NCBI RefSeq assembly: GCF_901482605.1 | Contig: NZ_LR590481.1 | Location: 2,604,001 to 2,668,000 of the forward strand | Direction: 5' to 3' | DNA from: Hathewaya histolytica | GTDB lineage: Bacteria; Bacillota; Clostridia; Clostridiales; Clostridiaceae | DNA: 64,000 nt | In this document: one piece after another, positions 33,236-43,577 of the stretch | How the letters are laid out: every line of letters begins with the position of its first letter | Position numbering within the stretch: the first letter of the stretch is position 1 | Position numbers and translations under genes: made by a program | The notes under the pieces: model-generated | What the model saw: only the letters and a program-made list of their open reading frames with translations | What the model was told of the DNA's origin: nothing | Databases searched by the model: none

Positions 33236-33739
33236 CTATTCGCCTTTTCCACAACACTTTTTGTATTTTTTACCACTTCCACATGGACATGGATCATTTC
33301 TTCCAATTTTAACTTCTTTAACTACAGTTTTAGAGTCTCTGTAAGCTTTTTGAATTTCTCTTCTCTTTTCTTTTGAGAATATTCCTTCCCATTGTGGTAA
33401 TCCATATAAATAGTCTGCTTTAGCATCTAACATATTGAAATATAATTTTTCAAAATCTAGTTCTGAATTAATTTCTGAAGTTTGTTCGATTTTTTCAAGA
33501 TCTAATTCTTCTTTAAAGCTTTCGTTTAATCCGTCTAATATTCCCATGAAGTGAATTACCGAAACTTCATATTCTTTAGCCAAATCTTCTAGTTTGCCTT
33601 CTAATTTTAATGTACGATTAGATAATAATTTTGAGTAAAACTTAGTTTCTACTTCCCCATATTCTCTCCAGAAAGCAGCTTCTCCCTTTGTTTTCACATA
33701 TTCAACTACTGAATCAGTCCATTGTTTATATAAACTCAT
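33236..33739 (-). CDS. SEC-C motif-containing protein
   Basis: A 167-residue protein with a helical N-terminal domain (residues 1-145) and a C-terminal SEC-C zinc-binding tail: [18 protein letters not shown]. The tail is the same type as in SecA and as the N-terminal tag of the methionine aminopeptidase at 61350-62216. In SecA it contacts ribosomes and SecB; here it may place the protein at the ribosome. The N-terminal part matches a clostridial family of unknown function. Confidence 0.85.
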   Translation of the reverse strand: MSLYKQWTDSVVEYVKTKGEAAFWREYGEVETKFYSKLLSNRTLKLEGKLEDLAKEYEVSVIHFMGILDGLNESFKEELDLEKIEQTSEINSELDFEKLYFNMLDAKADYLYGLPQWEGIFSKEKRREIQKAYRDSKTVVKEVKIGRNDPCPCGSGKKYKKCCGKGE

Positions 33740-33834
33740 TGTTATGTACCCCTTTTTTATCTTTTTATAATTGTATCTTTAATTCAAAATTATAATAAAA
33801 ATTTCGATGTTTTTCAACTATTTAAACATCCGAT

Positions 33835-34410
33835 TTACTTTTTGCTTTTACTAAGATTAATTTCACCCTTGCTAAAAGGCTCTGCTATAGAAAAGTTTCC
33901 ACCTAAGCTGTCAATGTTCTTATTTTCAACTTGTATTCTAACTTTGTCTATGGAAGAAATTTCACTTAAAGAACTGGCAATAGCCTTAAGACAAGTTTCT
34001 TCCTTTTGTGCAGTCATTGGAACTTGTATTTCTTTGCTAAAATTTGCTGTTGCTATTTTATCATTTATAGAAAAACTAATTAGTCTAGTTCCCTTTGGAA
34101 TTATAGGTTTTAGTTCACTTCTAACTGCTGGTCCCTTTATAAGTTCTTGTATAATTAATTCTCCTATAACCTCATCTTTATTTAAAAGTCTTTCTTCTTT
34201 TGATATTTCTGATTTTTTACCGTCTTTAGAACCATCAAAGTATAGACCGACATTCATATAATTATCTTTTTCTTTTTCTTTTTGTAATTTAATATTTTCT
34301 TCTTTTTCTTTACCTTTTAAGCTCATTTTATCTTTATTTTCACAGGCTGAAAATAATAAGCTAGATGCTACTAAAATAACACAAGTAGACATTTTTATAA
34401 TTCTTTTCAT
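33835..34410 (-). CDS. GerMN domain lipoprotein
   Basis: A 191-residue lipoprotein: signal peptide with lipobox LLFSAC (Cys at about residue 23), a Lys/Glu-rich linker, and a GerMN/SpoIIIAG-like domain from about residue 52 (VGLYFDGSKDG, IGELIIQELIKGP, GTRLISFSINDKIATANFS). In spore formers GerM-type proteins act in spore envelope assembly and germination. It lies 16 bp after the walJ-like gene, in an apparent murA-walJ-gerMN transcript. Confidence 0.87.
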   Translation of the reverse strand: MKRIIKMSTCVILVASSLLFSACENKDKMSLKGKEKEENIKLQKEKEKDNYMNVGLYFDGSKDGKKSEISKEERLLNKDEVIGELIIQELIKGPAVRSELKPIIPKGTRLISFSINDKIATANFSKEIQVPMTAQKEETCLKAIASSLSEISSIDKVRIQVENKNIDSLGGNFSIAEPFSKGEINLSKSKK

Positions 34411-34425
34411 TATATAATTCTCTCC

Positions 34426-35211
34426 TTAGAATGTAATATATTCACTTGGTTTATCCCTATTGGCCATGGTTAAAAACACATCTTTATCTAGTTTTATCCC
34501 GTTATCTAGTAAAATATTTTCTACTGTTTTATATGCTAAATCTGGATAATTGTTAGTTTTACTTAAATGGCCTAAATATATCTTTTTAGGCTTCCCATTT
34601 GTTATTTTAACTATAGCTTCCCCACAGGCATCATTCGATAAATGTCCTACATTACTAAGTACCCTTCTCTTTAAACTATACGGATACGGTCCGAATTTTA
34701 ACATTTCCACATCATGATTACTCTCAAGTAATACAACGTCAGAATCTTTAATTACAGCATCTACTTCTTCTGTAAAATACCCCAAATCTGTAGCAATACA
34801 TACTTTTTTATTCTTATAATATACAGCATACCCTACTGGTGATGCGGCATCGTGGGGAATTGCATAATTTTCAATAGATAAGTCCCCCACCTCTACATAT
34901 TTATTATCTAAAATTTTAATATTCTCTTCTTTTAATTTGCCTAGCTTAGGATACATGCACCGCCATGTTTCCTCATTTGCATATATAGGTATATTATATT
35001 TCCTAGACAATACTCCTGCACCTTTTATATGATCTGAATGCTCATGAGTTATGAATATAGCCTTTATATCCTTTGGGCTTTCTCCTATTGTGCTTAATGC
35101 ACTATCTATATTTTTCCCTGGAAGTCCCACGTCTATTAATATTTTATTTTTCTCAGATCCTACAAAAATACTATTTCCACTACTTCCACTATATAAGGGA
35201 CAAAATATCAT
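34426..35211 (-). CDS. MBL-fold metallohydrolase (YycJ/WalJ type)
   Basis: A 261-residue metallo-beta-lactamase-fold protein of the YycJ/WalJ group, exonuclease-like enzymes encoded near walRK and rlmH in many Firmicutes. Motifs are YSGSSGNSIFV, ITHEHSDHIKGAG (HxHxDH at about residues 55-60), IPHDAASPVGY, ATDLGYF and the final LGHLSKTNNYPD. It is 21 bp downstream of murA with AAGGAG before the ATG. It probably acts in DNA or cell-wall maintenance. Confidence 0.9.
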   Translation of the reverse strand: MIFCPLYSGSSGNSIFVGSEKNKILIDVGLPGKNIDSALSTIGESPKDIKAIFITHEHSDHIKGAGVLSRKYNIPIYANEETWRCMYPKLGKLKEENIKILDNKYVEVGDLSIENYAIPHDAASPVGYAVYYKNKKVCIATDLGYFTEEVDAVIKDSDVVLLESNHDVEMLKFGPYPYSLKRRVLSNVGHLSNDACGEAIVKITNGKPKKIYLGHLSKTNNYPDLAYKTVENILLDNGIKLDKDVFLTMANRDKPSEYITF

Positions 35212-35232
35212 GTCTAACTCCTTCTTTTCCTA

Positions 35233-36489
35233 CTAATAAGTAACTCTTTCAATATCTGCACCTAAGGATTTGAATTTCTCTTCAATGTGTGGATATCCTC
35301 TATCTATGTGTTCTATTCCTGTCACTTCTGTAGTTCCTTTTGCTACTAATCCAGCAATAACCATAGCTGCTCCTGCCCTAAGATCAGTTGCTACAACAGA
35401 TGCCCCTGTAAGATATGGAACACCCTCAACTATAGCACTTCTTCCTTGTACTTCTGCTTTACCACCCATTTTCTTTATTTCATCTAGGTGTTTAAATCTT
35501 GACTCCCAAATACTTTCATTTATAATACCTCTGCCTTCTGTAATAGAAAGTAATGTACTCATTGGCTGTTGTACATCTGTTGGGAATCCAGGGTATGGAA
35601 GAGTTTTAATGTTTACAGCTTTTAATCTTCCTTCTGATTTAACTATAACTGAATCATCTTCTTCTATAACTTCAGCACCCATTTCTACTAACTTTGCACT
35701 TATAGCCTCAAGATGCTTTGGAATAACATTTTTAACTCTAACTTCCCCACCACATGCTGCTGCAGCTATCATATATGTCCCTGCTTCTATTTGATCTGGT
35801 ATTACGCTATAATTACAACCCTTAAGTTCTTCAACTCCTGTAATTCTAATAACATCAGTACCAGCACCTTTTATATTGGCTCCCATGGAATTTAAATAAT
35901 TAGCAACATCAACTACATGAGGTTCTTTTGCAGCGTTCTCTAAAGTTGTTATACCTTCCGCTAAAACTGCTGCCATCATTACATTAATAGTAGCACCTAC
36001 ACTTACGACATCAAAGTAAATGTTAGTACCTATAAGTCTATCTGCCTTTACTGTAACCGTACCATGAGATATGTCCACTTTAGCTCCAAGAGCTTTAAAT
36101 CCCTTGATATGCTGATCTATTGGTCTTACCCCTATAGAACATCCCCCTGGAAGGTCAGCACTTGCTTCTTTAAATCTAGTAAGTAAACCTCCTAATATAT
36201 AGTAAGAAGCTCTCATTCTTCTTACTTCTTCTGTATTAGCATTTACCGTATGGATTTCTGTACTATCTATAGTTACTGTATTTTTATTTCTTACAACTTT
36301 ACATCCTAAACTCTCTAATATTTTCAAGCTACAAGCTGCATCTTCGATATCTGGAACATTTTCAATCACACAAATGCCTTTACTGGCAATTACAGATGAA
36401 GGTAAAATAGCTACTGCGGAGTTTTTCGCACCACTTATCTCAATTTCACCAAAAACCTTTTTACCTCCATGTATAACCAACTTCTCCAT
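35233..36489 (-). CDS. murA: UDP-N-acetylglucosamine 1-carboxyvinyltransferase
   Basis: A full-length 418-residue MurA, the first committed enzyme of peptidoglycan synthesis, transferring enolpyruvate from PEP to UDP-GlcNAc; target of fosfomycin. The start ([16 protein letters not shown]), [12 protein letters not shown], and the loop [13 protein letters not shown] with catalytic Cys117 are canonical, as is [11 protein letters not shown]. It leads a transcript with the walJ-like and GerMN genes. Confidence 0.96.
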   Translation of the reverse strand: MEKLVIHGGKKVFGEIEISGAKNSAVAILPSSVIASKGICVIENVPDIEDAACSLKILESLGCKVVRNKNTVTIDSTEIHTVNANTEEVRRMRASYYILGGLLTRFKEASADLPGGCSIGVRPIDQHIKGFKALGAKVDISHGTVTVKADRLIGTNIYFDVVSVGATINVMMAAVLAEGITTLENAAKEPHVVDVANYLNSMGANIKGAGTDVIRITGVEELKGCNYSVIPDQIEAGTYMIAAAACGGEVRVKNVIPKHLEAISAKLVEMGAEVIEEDDSVIVKSEGRLKAVNIKTLPYPGFPTDVQQPMSTLLSITEGRGIINESIWESRFKHLDEIKKMGGKAEVQGRSAIVEGVPYLTGASVVATDLRAGAAMVIAGLVAKGTTEVTGIEHIDRGYPHIEEKFKSLGADIERVTY

Positions 36490-36796
36490 GTCACAACCAT
36501 CCTTATCTAATAATATATTATATTAATTTTGTTCAATCTTCGTATTTATGTAAAATTAATCTTCTATCCTAAATAACTTATCATAAATTTTATTATATCA
36601 TATAATCATTGATTTTTAACAAGGTTTTTAAAGGTTTTTTTACGAAATTTTAATTTAATTAATTTATGTATATCTATAAATTGCCAAAATCTTATTGTAA
36701 TAATATTTTTTAATTTTACTGTTGAAATTATAGTTAAAAAACCTTATATTAGTTATTAAGTGAGCATACAAAATGTATTCATATTTGGAGGTCGCA
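36490..36796. other. Divergent promoter region between murA and the 2H phosphoesterase gene
   Basis: Very AT-rich with no gene. It must contain both divergent promoters; TTGAAC followed by TATTA-like sequence (about 36505-36535, minus strand) could be that of murA. No RNA structure seen. Confidence 0.4.
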
Positions 36797-37354
36797 ATGA
36801 AATACCAATTAGTCGCTCTGTTCGATGATGAATCACATAATAAAATAGAGGGTATCCAAAGACAGATTTGCAAAAAATTTAAGTTATATAGGAGTAATCC
36901 TTCTATATATATACCTTTAAGTGTAGTTAGTAATCCTGATATGGAAAAGCTTGACCATGTTATCACCAAAATACTAGCTCCGTATAAAAAATATAAGGTT
37001 AATATTATGAATGGTTTATACGTTAACCCTGAAACAAAACAAGTCAATTTAGTTATTGATGAGAAAGGATATATGTCTAGAATTTGGAGAAATATAATAG
37101 ATAATTTAGATCTTTATGGTTTTAAGCTAAGCCACATATCTTTTGAAAATTTAAATATAAATCTTCAAATACCCCTAGCAAATGCTAATTATAACATTAA
37201 AAAAATAGCAAATCAATCTGTAATTCCTGTAAAAAGGGAACTCTCAGCAGAAGAGCATCTTAATTTTGGGAAGATTGATCGAATAGAATTATGGAAAGTA
37301 TCTAACAACAAAAGAGACATCTTAGTAAAAAGTTTTGAACTTAAAAATTTTTAA
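36797..37354 (+). CDS. LigT/2'-5' RNA ligase-like (2H phosphoesterase) protein
   Basis: A 185-residue protein with the layout of the 2H superfamily: a start MKYQLVALFDDESHNKIEGI, a middle IYIPLSVVSN and a later LSHISFENLNI. The classical HxT/S pairs are weak (only one such motif, SHIS, is evident), so it may be a diverged member without full catalysis. The ORF starts earlier at 36773, but GGAGG with 5-nt spacing marks the ATG at 36797. It is followed by the asnS T-box. Confidence 0.6.
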   Translation: MKYQLVALFDDESHNKIEGIQRQICKKFKLYRSNPSIYIPLSVVSNPDMEKLDHVITKILAPYKKYKVNIMNGLYVNPETKQVNLVIDEKGYMSRIWRNIIDNLDLYGFKLSHISFENLNINLQIPLANANYNIKKIANQSVIPVKRELSAEEHLNFGKIDRIELWKVSNNKRDILVKSFELKNF

Positions 37355-37415
37355 TTCAAGTGTTGATTTTTATTTGTAAAAGTGGTTAAAATAGATATAA
37401 TAGATATACATTTTA

Positions 37416-37690
37416 AAGACTATGAAGAGAAGAGTATATACGGAATGTAGTTATAGCGAACTGGGGATGGTGTAAGCTCAGTACGAAGTCCATATAGAAG
37501 AACATCTCAGAGTCACTAACCGAAATGCTATTGCAAAGTAGACTTAGTCGGATCCATGCCGTTACATTATGGACACTGTATTTGCAGTGATCGAGCGGAG
37601 ATTTTCTCAACTTGGGTGGTACCACGGAAGTTACCTTTCGTCCCATAATATACAAGGTGTATTATGGGACGAAAGGTTTTTTATTTTGTA
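37416..37690 (+). promoter_or_regulatory. T-box leader controlling asnS
   Basis: A complete T-box. Stem I begins about 37420; the AAC triplet at 37518-37520 (3' side of stem I) is a candidate specifier for asparagine. The T-box itself, TGGGTGGTACCACGG, is at 37613-37627, where UGG-type pairing with uncharged tRNA stabilises the antiterminator. The terminator has 17-bp perfect arms (about 37634-37650 and 37660-37676) followed by a T-run. Uncharged tRNA-Asn should turn on asnS and the dUTPase gene behind it. Confidence 0.93.
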
Positions 37691-37725
37691 CAATAAATTT
37701 TTATATAAATTAGGGAGGAATAAAA

Positions 37726-39117
37726 ATGAAACCAGTATTAATAAAGACTCTTTATAGAGAAAAAGATATTTATCTAAACAAACAAGTAAAAATTTCTGGT
37801 TGGGTTAGAACAATAAGAGATTCTAAAGCTTTTGCATTCATGGAAATAAATGATGGAAGTTTCTTTAAAAATATTCAAGTAGTTATGGACGAAAATGCTT
37901 CAGGTTTTAAAGAAGCTGTTAAACTTTCAATAAGTTCTTCTGTATCTATTATAGGTACTTTAGTTGAAACTCCATCTGCAAAACAACCTTTTGAGATAAA
38001 AGCAGAAGAAATTATAGTAGAAGGTCTTTCTCATTCAGATTATCCTCTTCAAAAAAAGAGACATTCTCCTGAATACCTAAGAACTATAGCTCACTTAAGA
38101 CCTAGAAGTAACCTTTTCTCAGCAGTATTTAGAATTCGTTCTTTAGCTGCTTATGCAATTCACAACTTCTTCTTTGAAAGAGGATTTGTATATGTACACA
38201 CTCCATTAATAACTGGTAGTGATTGTGAAGGTGCAGGAGAAATGTTTAAGGTAACCACTCTTGATCTTCATAATATACCAAAAACAGAAGACGGAAAAAT
38301 AGACTACTCTCAAGACTTCTTTGGTAAAGAGACTAATCTTACTGTAAGTGGTCAATTAGAGGGGGAAATATTTGCTCTGTCTCATAGAAATATATATACT
38401 TTTGGACCTACTTTTAGATCCGAAAACTCAAACACCACAAGGCATGCCAGCGAATTCTGGATGATAGAACCTGAAATGGCTTTTGCTGATCTTAATGATA
38501 ACATGGATCTTGCTGAAGATATGGTTAAATATATAATTAGATTTGTACTTGAAAATGCTCCAGAAGAAATGGAATTCTTTAATAGCTTCGTAGATAAGGG
38601 ATTATTAGAAAGATTAAATCTTGTTTTAAACTCTAACTTTGAAAGAGTGCCTTATACAGAAGCTGTGGAACTCTTAAAGCAATCAGGACAAAAATTTGAG
38701 TACCCAGTAGAGTGGGGTATAGACCTTCAAACTGAACATGAAAGATATTTAACAGAAAAGATATTTAATAAACCTGTATTCGTAACTAACTATCCAAAAG
38801 AGATAAAAGCCTTCTACATGAGAATGAATGAAGATAATAAAACTGTTGCAGCTATGGACTTATTAGTTCCTGGCATAGGGGAACTTATAGGTGGAAGCCA
38901 AAGAGAAGAAAGATTATCTGTATTAGAAAATAGATTAGAAGAATTAGGACTTAAAAAAGAAGATTATTGGTGGTATTTAGAGCTTAGAAAATACGGTGAG
39001 ACTAAACACTCTGGATTTGGCCTAGGTTTTGAGAGAGCTATTATGTACTTAACTGGTGTAGGTAACATAAGAGACGTAATACCATTCCCAAGAACTCCTA
39101 AAAACGCTGAATTCTAA
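37726..39117 (+). CDS. asnS: Asparaginyl-tRNA synthetase
   Basis: A 463-residue class IIb synthetase charging tRNA-Asn. The OB-fold anticodon domain ([19 protein letters not shown]) is followed by the catalytic core: motif 1 near [15 protein letters not shown], motif 2 [20 protein letters not shown], motif 3 [28 protein letters not shown] in motif 2 identifies AsnRS rather than AspRS. GGGAGG precedes the ATG. It is controlled by the T-box upstream and followed at 25 bp by the dUTPase gene. Confidence 0.97.
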   Translation: MKPVLIKTLYREKDIYLNKQVKISGWVRTIRDSKAFAFMEINDGSFFKNIQVVMDENASGFKEAVKLSISSSVSIIGTLVETPSAKQPFEIKAEEIIVEGLSHSDYPLQKKRHSPEYLRTIAHLRPRSNLFSAVFRIRSLAAYAIHNFFFERGFVYVHTPLITGSDCEGAGEMFKVTTLDLHNIPKTEDGKIDYSQDFFGKETNLTVSGQLEGEIFALSHRNIYTFGPTFRSENSNTTRHASEFWMIEPEMAFADLNDNMDLAEDMVKYIIRFVLENAPEEMEFFNSFVDKGLLERLNLVLNSNFERVPYTEAVELLKQSGQKFEYPVEWGIDLQTEHERYLTEKIFNKPVFVTNYPKEIKAFYMRMNEDNKTVAAMDLLVPGIGELIGGSQREERLSVLENRLEELGLKKEDYWWYLELRKYGETKHSGFGLGFERAIMYLTGVGNIRDVIPFPRTPKNAEF

Positions 39118-39142
39118 TTTAAACTGAATGGGGGATACTATA

Positions 39143-39634
39143 TTGGATTTTAAAAATTTATTCTCTATGCAAGAAATGCTAGATTATAGAATAGAAAAAG
39201 AACATGGTCTACTCAACGAAAATCTTATACCTAAAAAAGCCCTAGCTCTTTTCGTTGAACTTGGTGAGCTTGCTAACGAAACTCGTTGCTTTAAATTTTG
39301 GAGTAGTAAAGGTCCTTCTTCAAAGGAAGTTATATTAGAAGAATACGTAGATGGATTACACTTTATATTAAGTCTTGGATTAAAATTAAATTATAGTACA
39401 AAGTTAAATCTTCAACCTATGAAGACTTTAGAAACTCCTGTGCATGTTCAATTTTTAGATTTATATAAGGAAATCTCTCATATTGACGAGGATTGTTCTA
39501 AAGAATTATATGAAAGTGTATTTCAAAACTTCTTGAATTTAGGATCTAGTTTAGGTTTTTCTGAGGAAGATATAGAAAGTGCTTATATAGATAAAAATAA
39601 AGTAAATCATCAAAGACAAGATCAAGGCTATTAA
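39143..39634 (+). CDS. Dimeric (all-alpha) dUTP diphosphatase
   Basis: A 163-residue all-alpha NTP pyrophosphatase of the dimeric dUTPase group (PF08761), hydrolysing dUTP to dUMP and keeping uracil out of DNA. The metal site shows as ALFVELGELANE (ExxxE, helix 2) and EEYVDGLHFIL (ExxxD). An ATG at 39128 would place the start inside the ribosome binding sequence; GGGGGA lies 7 nt before the TTG at 39143, which is preferred. It is likely cotranscribed with asnS. Confidence 0.87.
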   Translation: MDFKNLFSMQEMLDYRIEKEHGLLNENLIPKKALALFVELGELANETRCFKFWSSKGPSSKEVILEEYVDGLHFILSLGLKLNYSTKLNLQPMKTLETPVHVQFLDLYKEISHIDEDCSKELYESVFQNFLNLGSSLGFSEEDIESAYIDKNKVNHQRQDQGY

Positions 39635-39636
39635 TA

Positions 39637-39674
39637 AAAAGGCTATGAATTTAAAATTGAATTCATAGCCTTTT
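39637..39674. terminator. Bidirectional terminator
   Basis: 15-bp perfect arms AAAAGGCTATGAATT and AATTCATAGCCTTTT with an 8-nt loop, shared by the dUTPase gene and the convergent chemoreceptor gene. Confidence 0.9.
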
Positions 39675-39677
39675 CTC

Positions 39678-41720
39678 TTAGTCTAGTTTGAACATTTCCA
39701 CTTCATCTCTTAATTTTAATGATAAACCATTTAATTTATCTGCAGCATTTGCTACTTGTGATATGGCCGAACTTTGCTGTTCAATAGATGCAGTAATTTC
39801 CTGTGATGCTGAAGCCGTCTCTTGTGATATAGCTGATATATCTTCCATACTATTTAAAAGCTCATCTTTGGATTGCATTAGTTCTGCTATATTATCATAA
39901 ACACTCTCTATCTTTTCTGTTATGCCTTCAACCTCTTGGGATATCTTAATAAAAGCTTCATGAACTTCCTTAACTGAAGTTCCTTGAACTGCTGATACTT
40001 CCTTTAACTCTCCTACAATGTTCACAGTATCATTACTTTCCGTTTGTATGTTTACTATAATACGCTTTATATCCTCTGTGGATCGTTTAGAGCCTTCTGC
40101 AAGCTTTCTTATTTCCTCAGCAACTACTGCAAAACCTCTTCCAGCTTCTCCTGCTCTTGCTGCTTCTATAGATGCATTTAAAGCTAACAAATTTGTTTGC
40201 TCTGATATTGCATTTATGGTGTTTAAAATATTTCCAATATCTCCAACCTTGTTATCAAGTTTAGATATAGCAATGGCTACTTTATCTATAATTTGCTCAT
40301 TAGTATCTGTATTAGTATTTAAGTTTTTAAGAGTTTCCATAGTATACACATTTATATTATTAATTTCTTTAGCATTATCATCTATATCCTTACTTTTTTC
40401 AGAAATTAAGTTTACTTTATCTCCAAGTTCAGTTGTAGCTAATAATCCTTTTTCTGCATTTTCTGCTTGGTTATTAGCACCTTTAGCAACTTCAATAATG
40501 GCTGAATTTATACCATCAGAAGTTGCATCTGTCTCTTCTGCACTAGCTGCTAAAAGTTCAGATTCCTGTCCTAAATTTATTGATGCTTGTTTAACACTCT
40601 TTAATAAGTTGCCTAATGTACCTATCATTTCATTAAAATTTTTAGCTAATATGCCAAACTCATCTTTTGAATTTAAATCACACTTAACTGTAAAATCCCC
40701 ATTCTTTCCTGCTTCCATTGAATCCAATAATTTTCTTACTTTATTGTTAAGGGTTTTTGAAAAATAAGTGGTTATAAGTATTACAATAACTAAACATATA
40801 ATAGCTATTAATGCATTTTGATATAATATCCCACTTAGATCACTATTAAGATCATCCAAATACATATTAGTTACTATTGTCCACCCCAAAGACTCTATTT
40901 TATCAAAACTAGCTAACTTCTCATCAGATCCTATATTATCTTTTAGTGTATATCTTACAGTCCCTTTTGCGGTATTCTTTATCTTATTATTTATCTCATT
41001 AATATTTAAAGTTTTGGATAATAAGGATTCATCTTTATGTGCAATAATTGTATTAGCATTATCTACTATAAAAACAAATCCCTTATCACCTATCTTTATT
41101 TCCTTAACTATTTTAGAAATACCCGATAAGCTTAAATCCATTCCTACTACACCAAGGAGCTCTTGGTTGTCACCGTATATAGGCATTGATAGTGTAATTA
41201 CATAAATGCCTGTACCTTTATCCTTATATGGATTAGACCAAACTATCCTCTTTTTATTTACAGCATTCTTATACCAATCTTGTTCATTAGGTTTATAATC
41301 TTGTCCTAATTCACCTGCATCAGGATAACATAGCATTTTATTATCGCTTTTTGCAATATATATGTAATCAACTTCTTCATGATTATCTACATAGTTTTGA
41401 AGTTTTTGATTAATATCATTAATATTGCCTTTTTTATCTTTTAAAGAATCTTGTAACCTTCTATCTTTAGAAAAGCTTTTTAAATCAGTTTCACGATTTT
41501 TTTCAAAGTTCTTAATAACAGTTTCTAATTGCTCCATTATAGAGAAACTAGAGTCATTAAAATTCTCCTCCAAAACAATTTTGCTTTTTTTATAAGAAAA
41601 AACACTTGCTATAAACAGAGGTATTGCTACAAGAAGTATACCGGCAATTAAAATTTTTCTTTTTAATGTGGATGAACTTCCTTTTTCCGAATTTCTCTTG
41701 GTACTTATTCTGCTCTTCAT
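39678..41720 (-). CDS. Methyl-accepting chemotaxis protein with dCache sensor
   Basis: A 680-residue chemoreceptor: N-terminal membrane helix (about residues 24-44), extracytoplasmic double-Cache domain (about 50-295, with [16 protein letters not shown] and [14 protein letters not shown]), second membrane helix (about 300-320), HAMP, and a long signalling domain whose hairpin tip carries the conserved [20 protein letters not shown] block. It should sense a small ligand, often an amino acid for this fold, and control CheA. GGGAGG precedes the ATG at 41720; the ORF opens 5 codons earlier. It stands alone. Confidence 0.94.
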   Translation of the reverse strand: MKSRISTKRNSEKGSSSTLKRKILIAGILLVAIPLFIASVFSYKKSKIVLEENFNDSSFSIMEQLETVIKNFEKNRETDLKSFSKDRRLQDSLKDKKGNINDINQKLQNYVDNHEEVDYIYIAKSDNKMLCYPDAGELGQDYKPNEQDWYKNAVNKKRIVWSNPYKDKGTGIYVITLSMPIYGDNQELLGVVGMDLSLSGISKIVKEIKIGDKGFVFIVDNANTIIAHKDESLLSKTLNINEINNKIKNTAKGTVRYTLKDNIGSDEKLASFDKIESLGWTIVTNMYLDDLNSDLSGILYQNALIAIICLVIVILITTYFSKTLNNKVRKLLDSMEAGKNGDFTVKCDLNSKDEFGILAKNFNEMIGTLGNLLKSVKQASINLGQESELLAASAEETDATSDGINSAIIEVAKGANNQAENAEKGLLATTELGDKVNLISEKSKDIDDNAKEINNINVYTMETLKNLNTNTDTNEQIIDKVAIAISKLDNKVGDIGNILNTINAISEQTNLLALNASIEAARAGEAGRGFAVVAEEIRKLAEGSKRSTEDIKRIIVNIQTESNDTVNIVGELKEVSAVQGTSVKEVHEAFIKISQEVEGITEKIESVYDNIAELMQSKDELLNSMEDISAISQETASASQEITASIEQQSSAISQVANAADKLNGLSLKLRDEVEMFKLD

Positions 41721-41894
41721 ATGTTTTCCTCCCAAAGATAAACACTTATTTTGTATCTTATATTTGAATTATCGACATTTTTTGCGTTTTATTTATATCA
41801 AACAAGAATTGCCCTCATAAATAATTATTAAATTTCAGGGAAATAATATAGTTATACATTAATTTTTACAAAAAAGTTAAAGGAGAGTTTTTAT

Positions 41895-42320
41895 ATGGGT
41901 ATAATCTTTTCTATAGTAGCTGGTATACTTATGAGCATTCAAGGAGTATTTAACACAAATGTAGGTAAAAAAATAGGTCTTTGGGAGACTAGTATAGTTG
42001 TTCAGGGAGTGGCACTTGTATCTACTATAATTATATTTCTCTTCATGAGAAATGGTAATTGGAGTGCCTTAGGTTCTGTTAATAAACTTTATTTAACTGG
42101 TGGTATAATAGGAGCTTTAATTACCGTAACTGTTATGCTGGGTATGAATAATTTAGGCCCTACCTATGCTGTAACTCTTATTCTTATTGCCCAATTACTA
42201 GCTGCAGCATTAATAGAAGCATTTGGTATATTTGGAGTTGAACAATTAAGATTTGGTATAAATAAATACCTGGGGCTTGTTATGATGATAATAGGCATAA
42301 TAATATTTAAATATAAATAG
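41895..42320 (+). CDS. DMT superfamily small transporter (YdcZ/DUF606)
   Basis: A 141-residue protein with five membrane helices of the DUF606/YdcZ type in the drug/metabolite transporter superfamily: GIIFSIVAGILMSIQGVFNT, then GGIIGALITVTVMLGM and LGLVMMIIGIIIFKYK. Such short DMT proteins act as dimers, but the substrate is unknown. AAAGGAGAG precedes the ATG. The LysR gene begins about 180 bp downstream and might regulate it. Confidence 0.85.
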   Translation: MGIIFSIVAGILMSIQGVFNTNVGKKIGLWETSIVVQGVALVSTIIIFLFMRNGNWSALGSVNKLYLTGGIIGALITVTVMLGMNNLGPTYAVTLILIAQLLAAALIEAFGIFGVEQLRFGINKYLGLVMMIIGIIIFKYK

Positions 42321-42396
42321 TTAACATAACTTATATTTTGGTATATACTATATATTTGTAATACCAATTATTCTTATGTGGTTTTTTATTTTGTCA

Positions 42397-42434
42397 AGAG
42401 AAACTATTGGATTTTACTATAGTTTTTTTCTCTA
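42397..42434 (+). terminator. Terminator after the DMT transporter gene
   Basis: AGAGAAACTAT pairs with ATAGTTT followed by TTTTCTCT. Confidence 0.6.
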
Positions 42435-42502
42435 AAGTCTATTGATTTTTTCAATAGCAACATACATAATAGTATTTGGATATTAAACTTAGGGGGATAA
42501 TT

Positions 42503-43390
42503 ATGGATTTCAAACAAATTGAAGCTTTTATCAGTGTTGCAAAATTAAAAAGTTTTTCAAAGGCAGCAAATACAATTTTTTTATCTCAACCAACTATCAG
42601 CTCCCATATTTCTAGTTTAGAGAAAGAACTTAACATTCAGCTTTTTGACAGAACCTCCAAGGAGGTAAACTTGACACCTGCTGGTGAGTCTTTTCTTGAT
42701 TATGCTATAGATATAGTTAACACTAGAAACCATGCTATAGTTGCACTTTCAGATTTTAATAGCAATATATCTGGAAAGTTAAATGTTTCAGCCAGCACTA
42801 CGCCATGTAATTCAATAGTACCTGTAATAATGAAAAAGTTTAATTCTCTTTATCCAGAAGTAACTTTTGATATTAATGAGCAAAGTTCTGGGAAAATAAT
42901 AAAAGATATATTAAACTTAGAATGTGAAATAGGGATTGTAGGCACTTCTATACGTCATGATAAAATAAAAAGTTACAAGCTACTTGAGGACGAGCTTGTT
43001 GTTATATCTCATCCTTCATTAAATCTTCCAAAAGAACTAGAAATTAAAGATTTATTAAAATATAAGTTTATATTTAGAGAAAAAAATTCAGCAACTAGAA
43101 AAACTTTTGAGGATATTATTTCTGAAGAGTTTGATGTAAGCAAACTAAATATATTATGTGAAGTTAACAATTTAGATACATTAGTTCAATTCGTAAAGAC
43201 TGGCATGGGGATATCAATTGTGTCTTCTAAAATATATGAAACTTCATCTTCTGATAGAAAACTTACTTATAGTAAAATAAAAAACTTAAACTTAACAAGA
43301 AACATTTACTTAATAATGAATTCCAAAAGAACTCTAACCCCAACAGCAAGGGCGTTCTTTAATATGTGCAAGGAAGATTTTAAATTATAA
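42503..43390 (+). CDS. LysR family transcriptional regulator
   Basis: A 295-residue LysR regulator with N-terminal HTH (MDFKQIEAFISVAKLKSFSKAA, PTISSHISSLEKEL) and a periplasmic-binding-like effector domain (residues 90-290: LNVSASTTPCNSIVPVIM, IGIVGTSIRHDKI). The start and overall pattern resemble the group annotated as selenium-metabolism-associated LysR regulators, which would suit the selenoprotein locus 20 kb away, but that is a guess. The ORF opens at 42476; GGGGGA marks the ATG at 42503. Confidence 0.88.
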   Translation: MDFKQIEAFISVAKLKSFSKAANTIFLSQPTISSHISSLEKELNIQLFDRTSKEVNLTPAGESFLDYAIDIVNTRNHAIVALSDFNSNISGKLNVSASTTPCNSIVPVIMKKFNSLYPEVTFDINEQSSGKIIKDILNLECEIGIVGTSIRHDKIKSYKLLEDELVVISHPSLNLPKELEIKDLLKYKFIFREKNSATRKTFEDIISEEFDVSKLNILCEVNNLDTLVQFVKTGMGISIVSSKIYETSSSDRKLTYSKIKNLNLTRNIYLIMNSKRTLTPTARAFFNMCKEDFKL

Positions 43391-43435
43391 AATTATACAT
43401 ATTTATTAACTAATTTATAATATAACATATAAAAT

Positions 43436-43472
43436 AATAAATCCCAGTTTATTTATAAACATGGGATTTATT
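43436..43472. terminator. Bidirectional terminator after the LysR gene
   Basis: Arms AATAAATCCCA and TGGGATTTATT, perfect, with a 15-nt loop. Confidence 0.82.
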
Positions 43473-43577
43473 ATTTCCCTTCAGTTATAATATTTATCTA
43501 TATTTTTAACCTTTCTAATAGCAAAACTATACTATATAAATGAACCACTTTTTTCTATTAGAATATGGAGGGAATTT

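Noticed and set aside
36664-37047. 127-codon minus-strand ORF
   Set aside because: It lies antisense to the better supported 2H phosphoesterase gene, which has a proper ribosome binding site and family-like sequence.
36797-37354. Naming this protein an RNA ligase
   Set aside because: Only one of the two HxS/T motifs of the 2H family is visible, so no enzymatic activity is claimed.
40018-40767. 249-codon plus-strand ORF
   Set aside because: Exact antisense shadow of the conserved signalling domain of the chemoreceptor.
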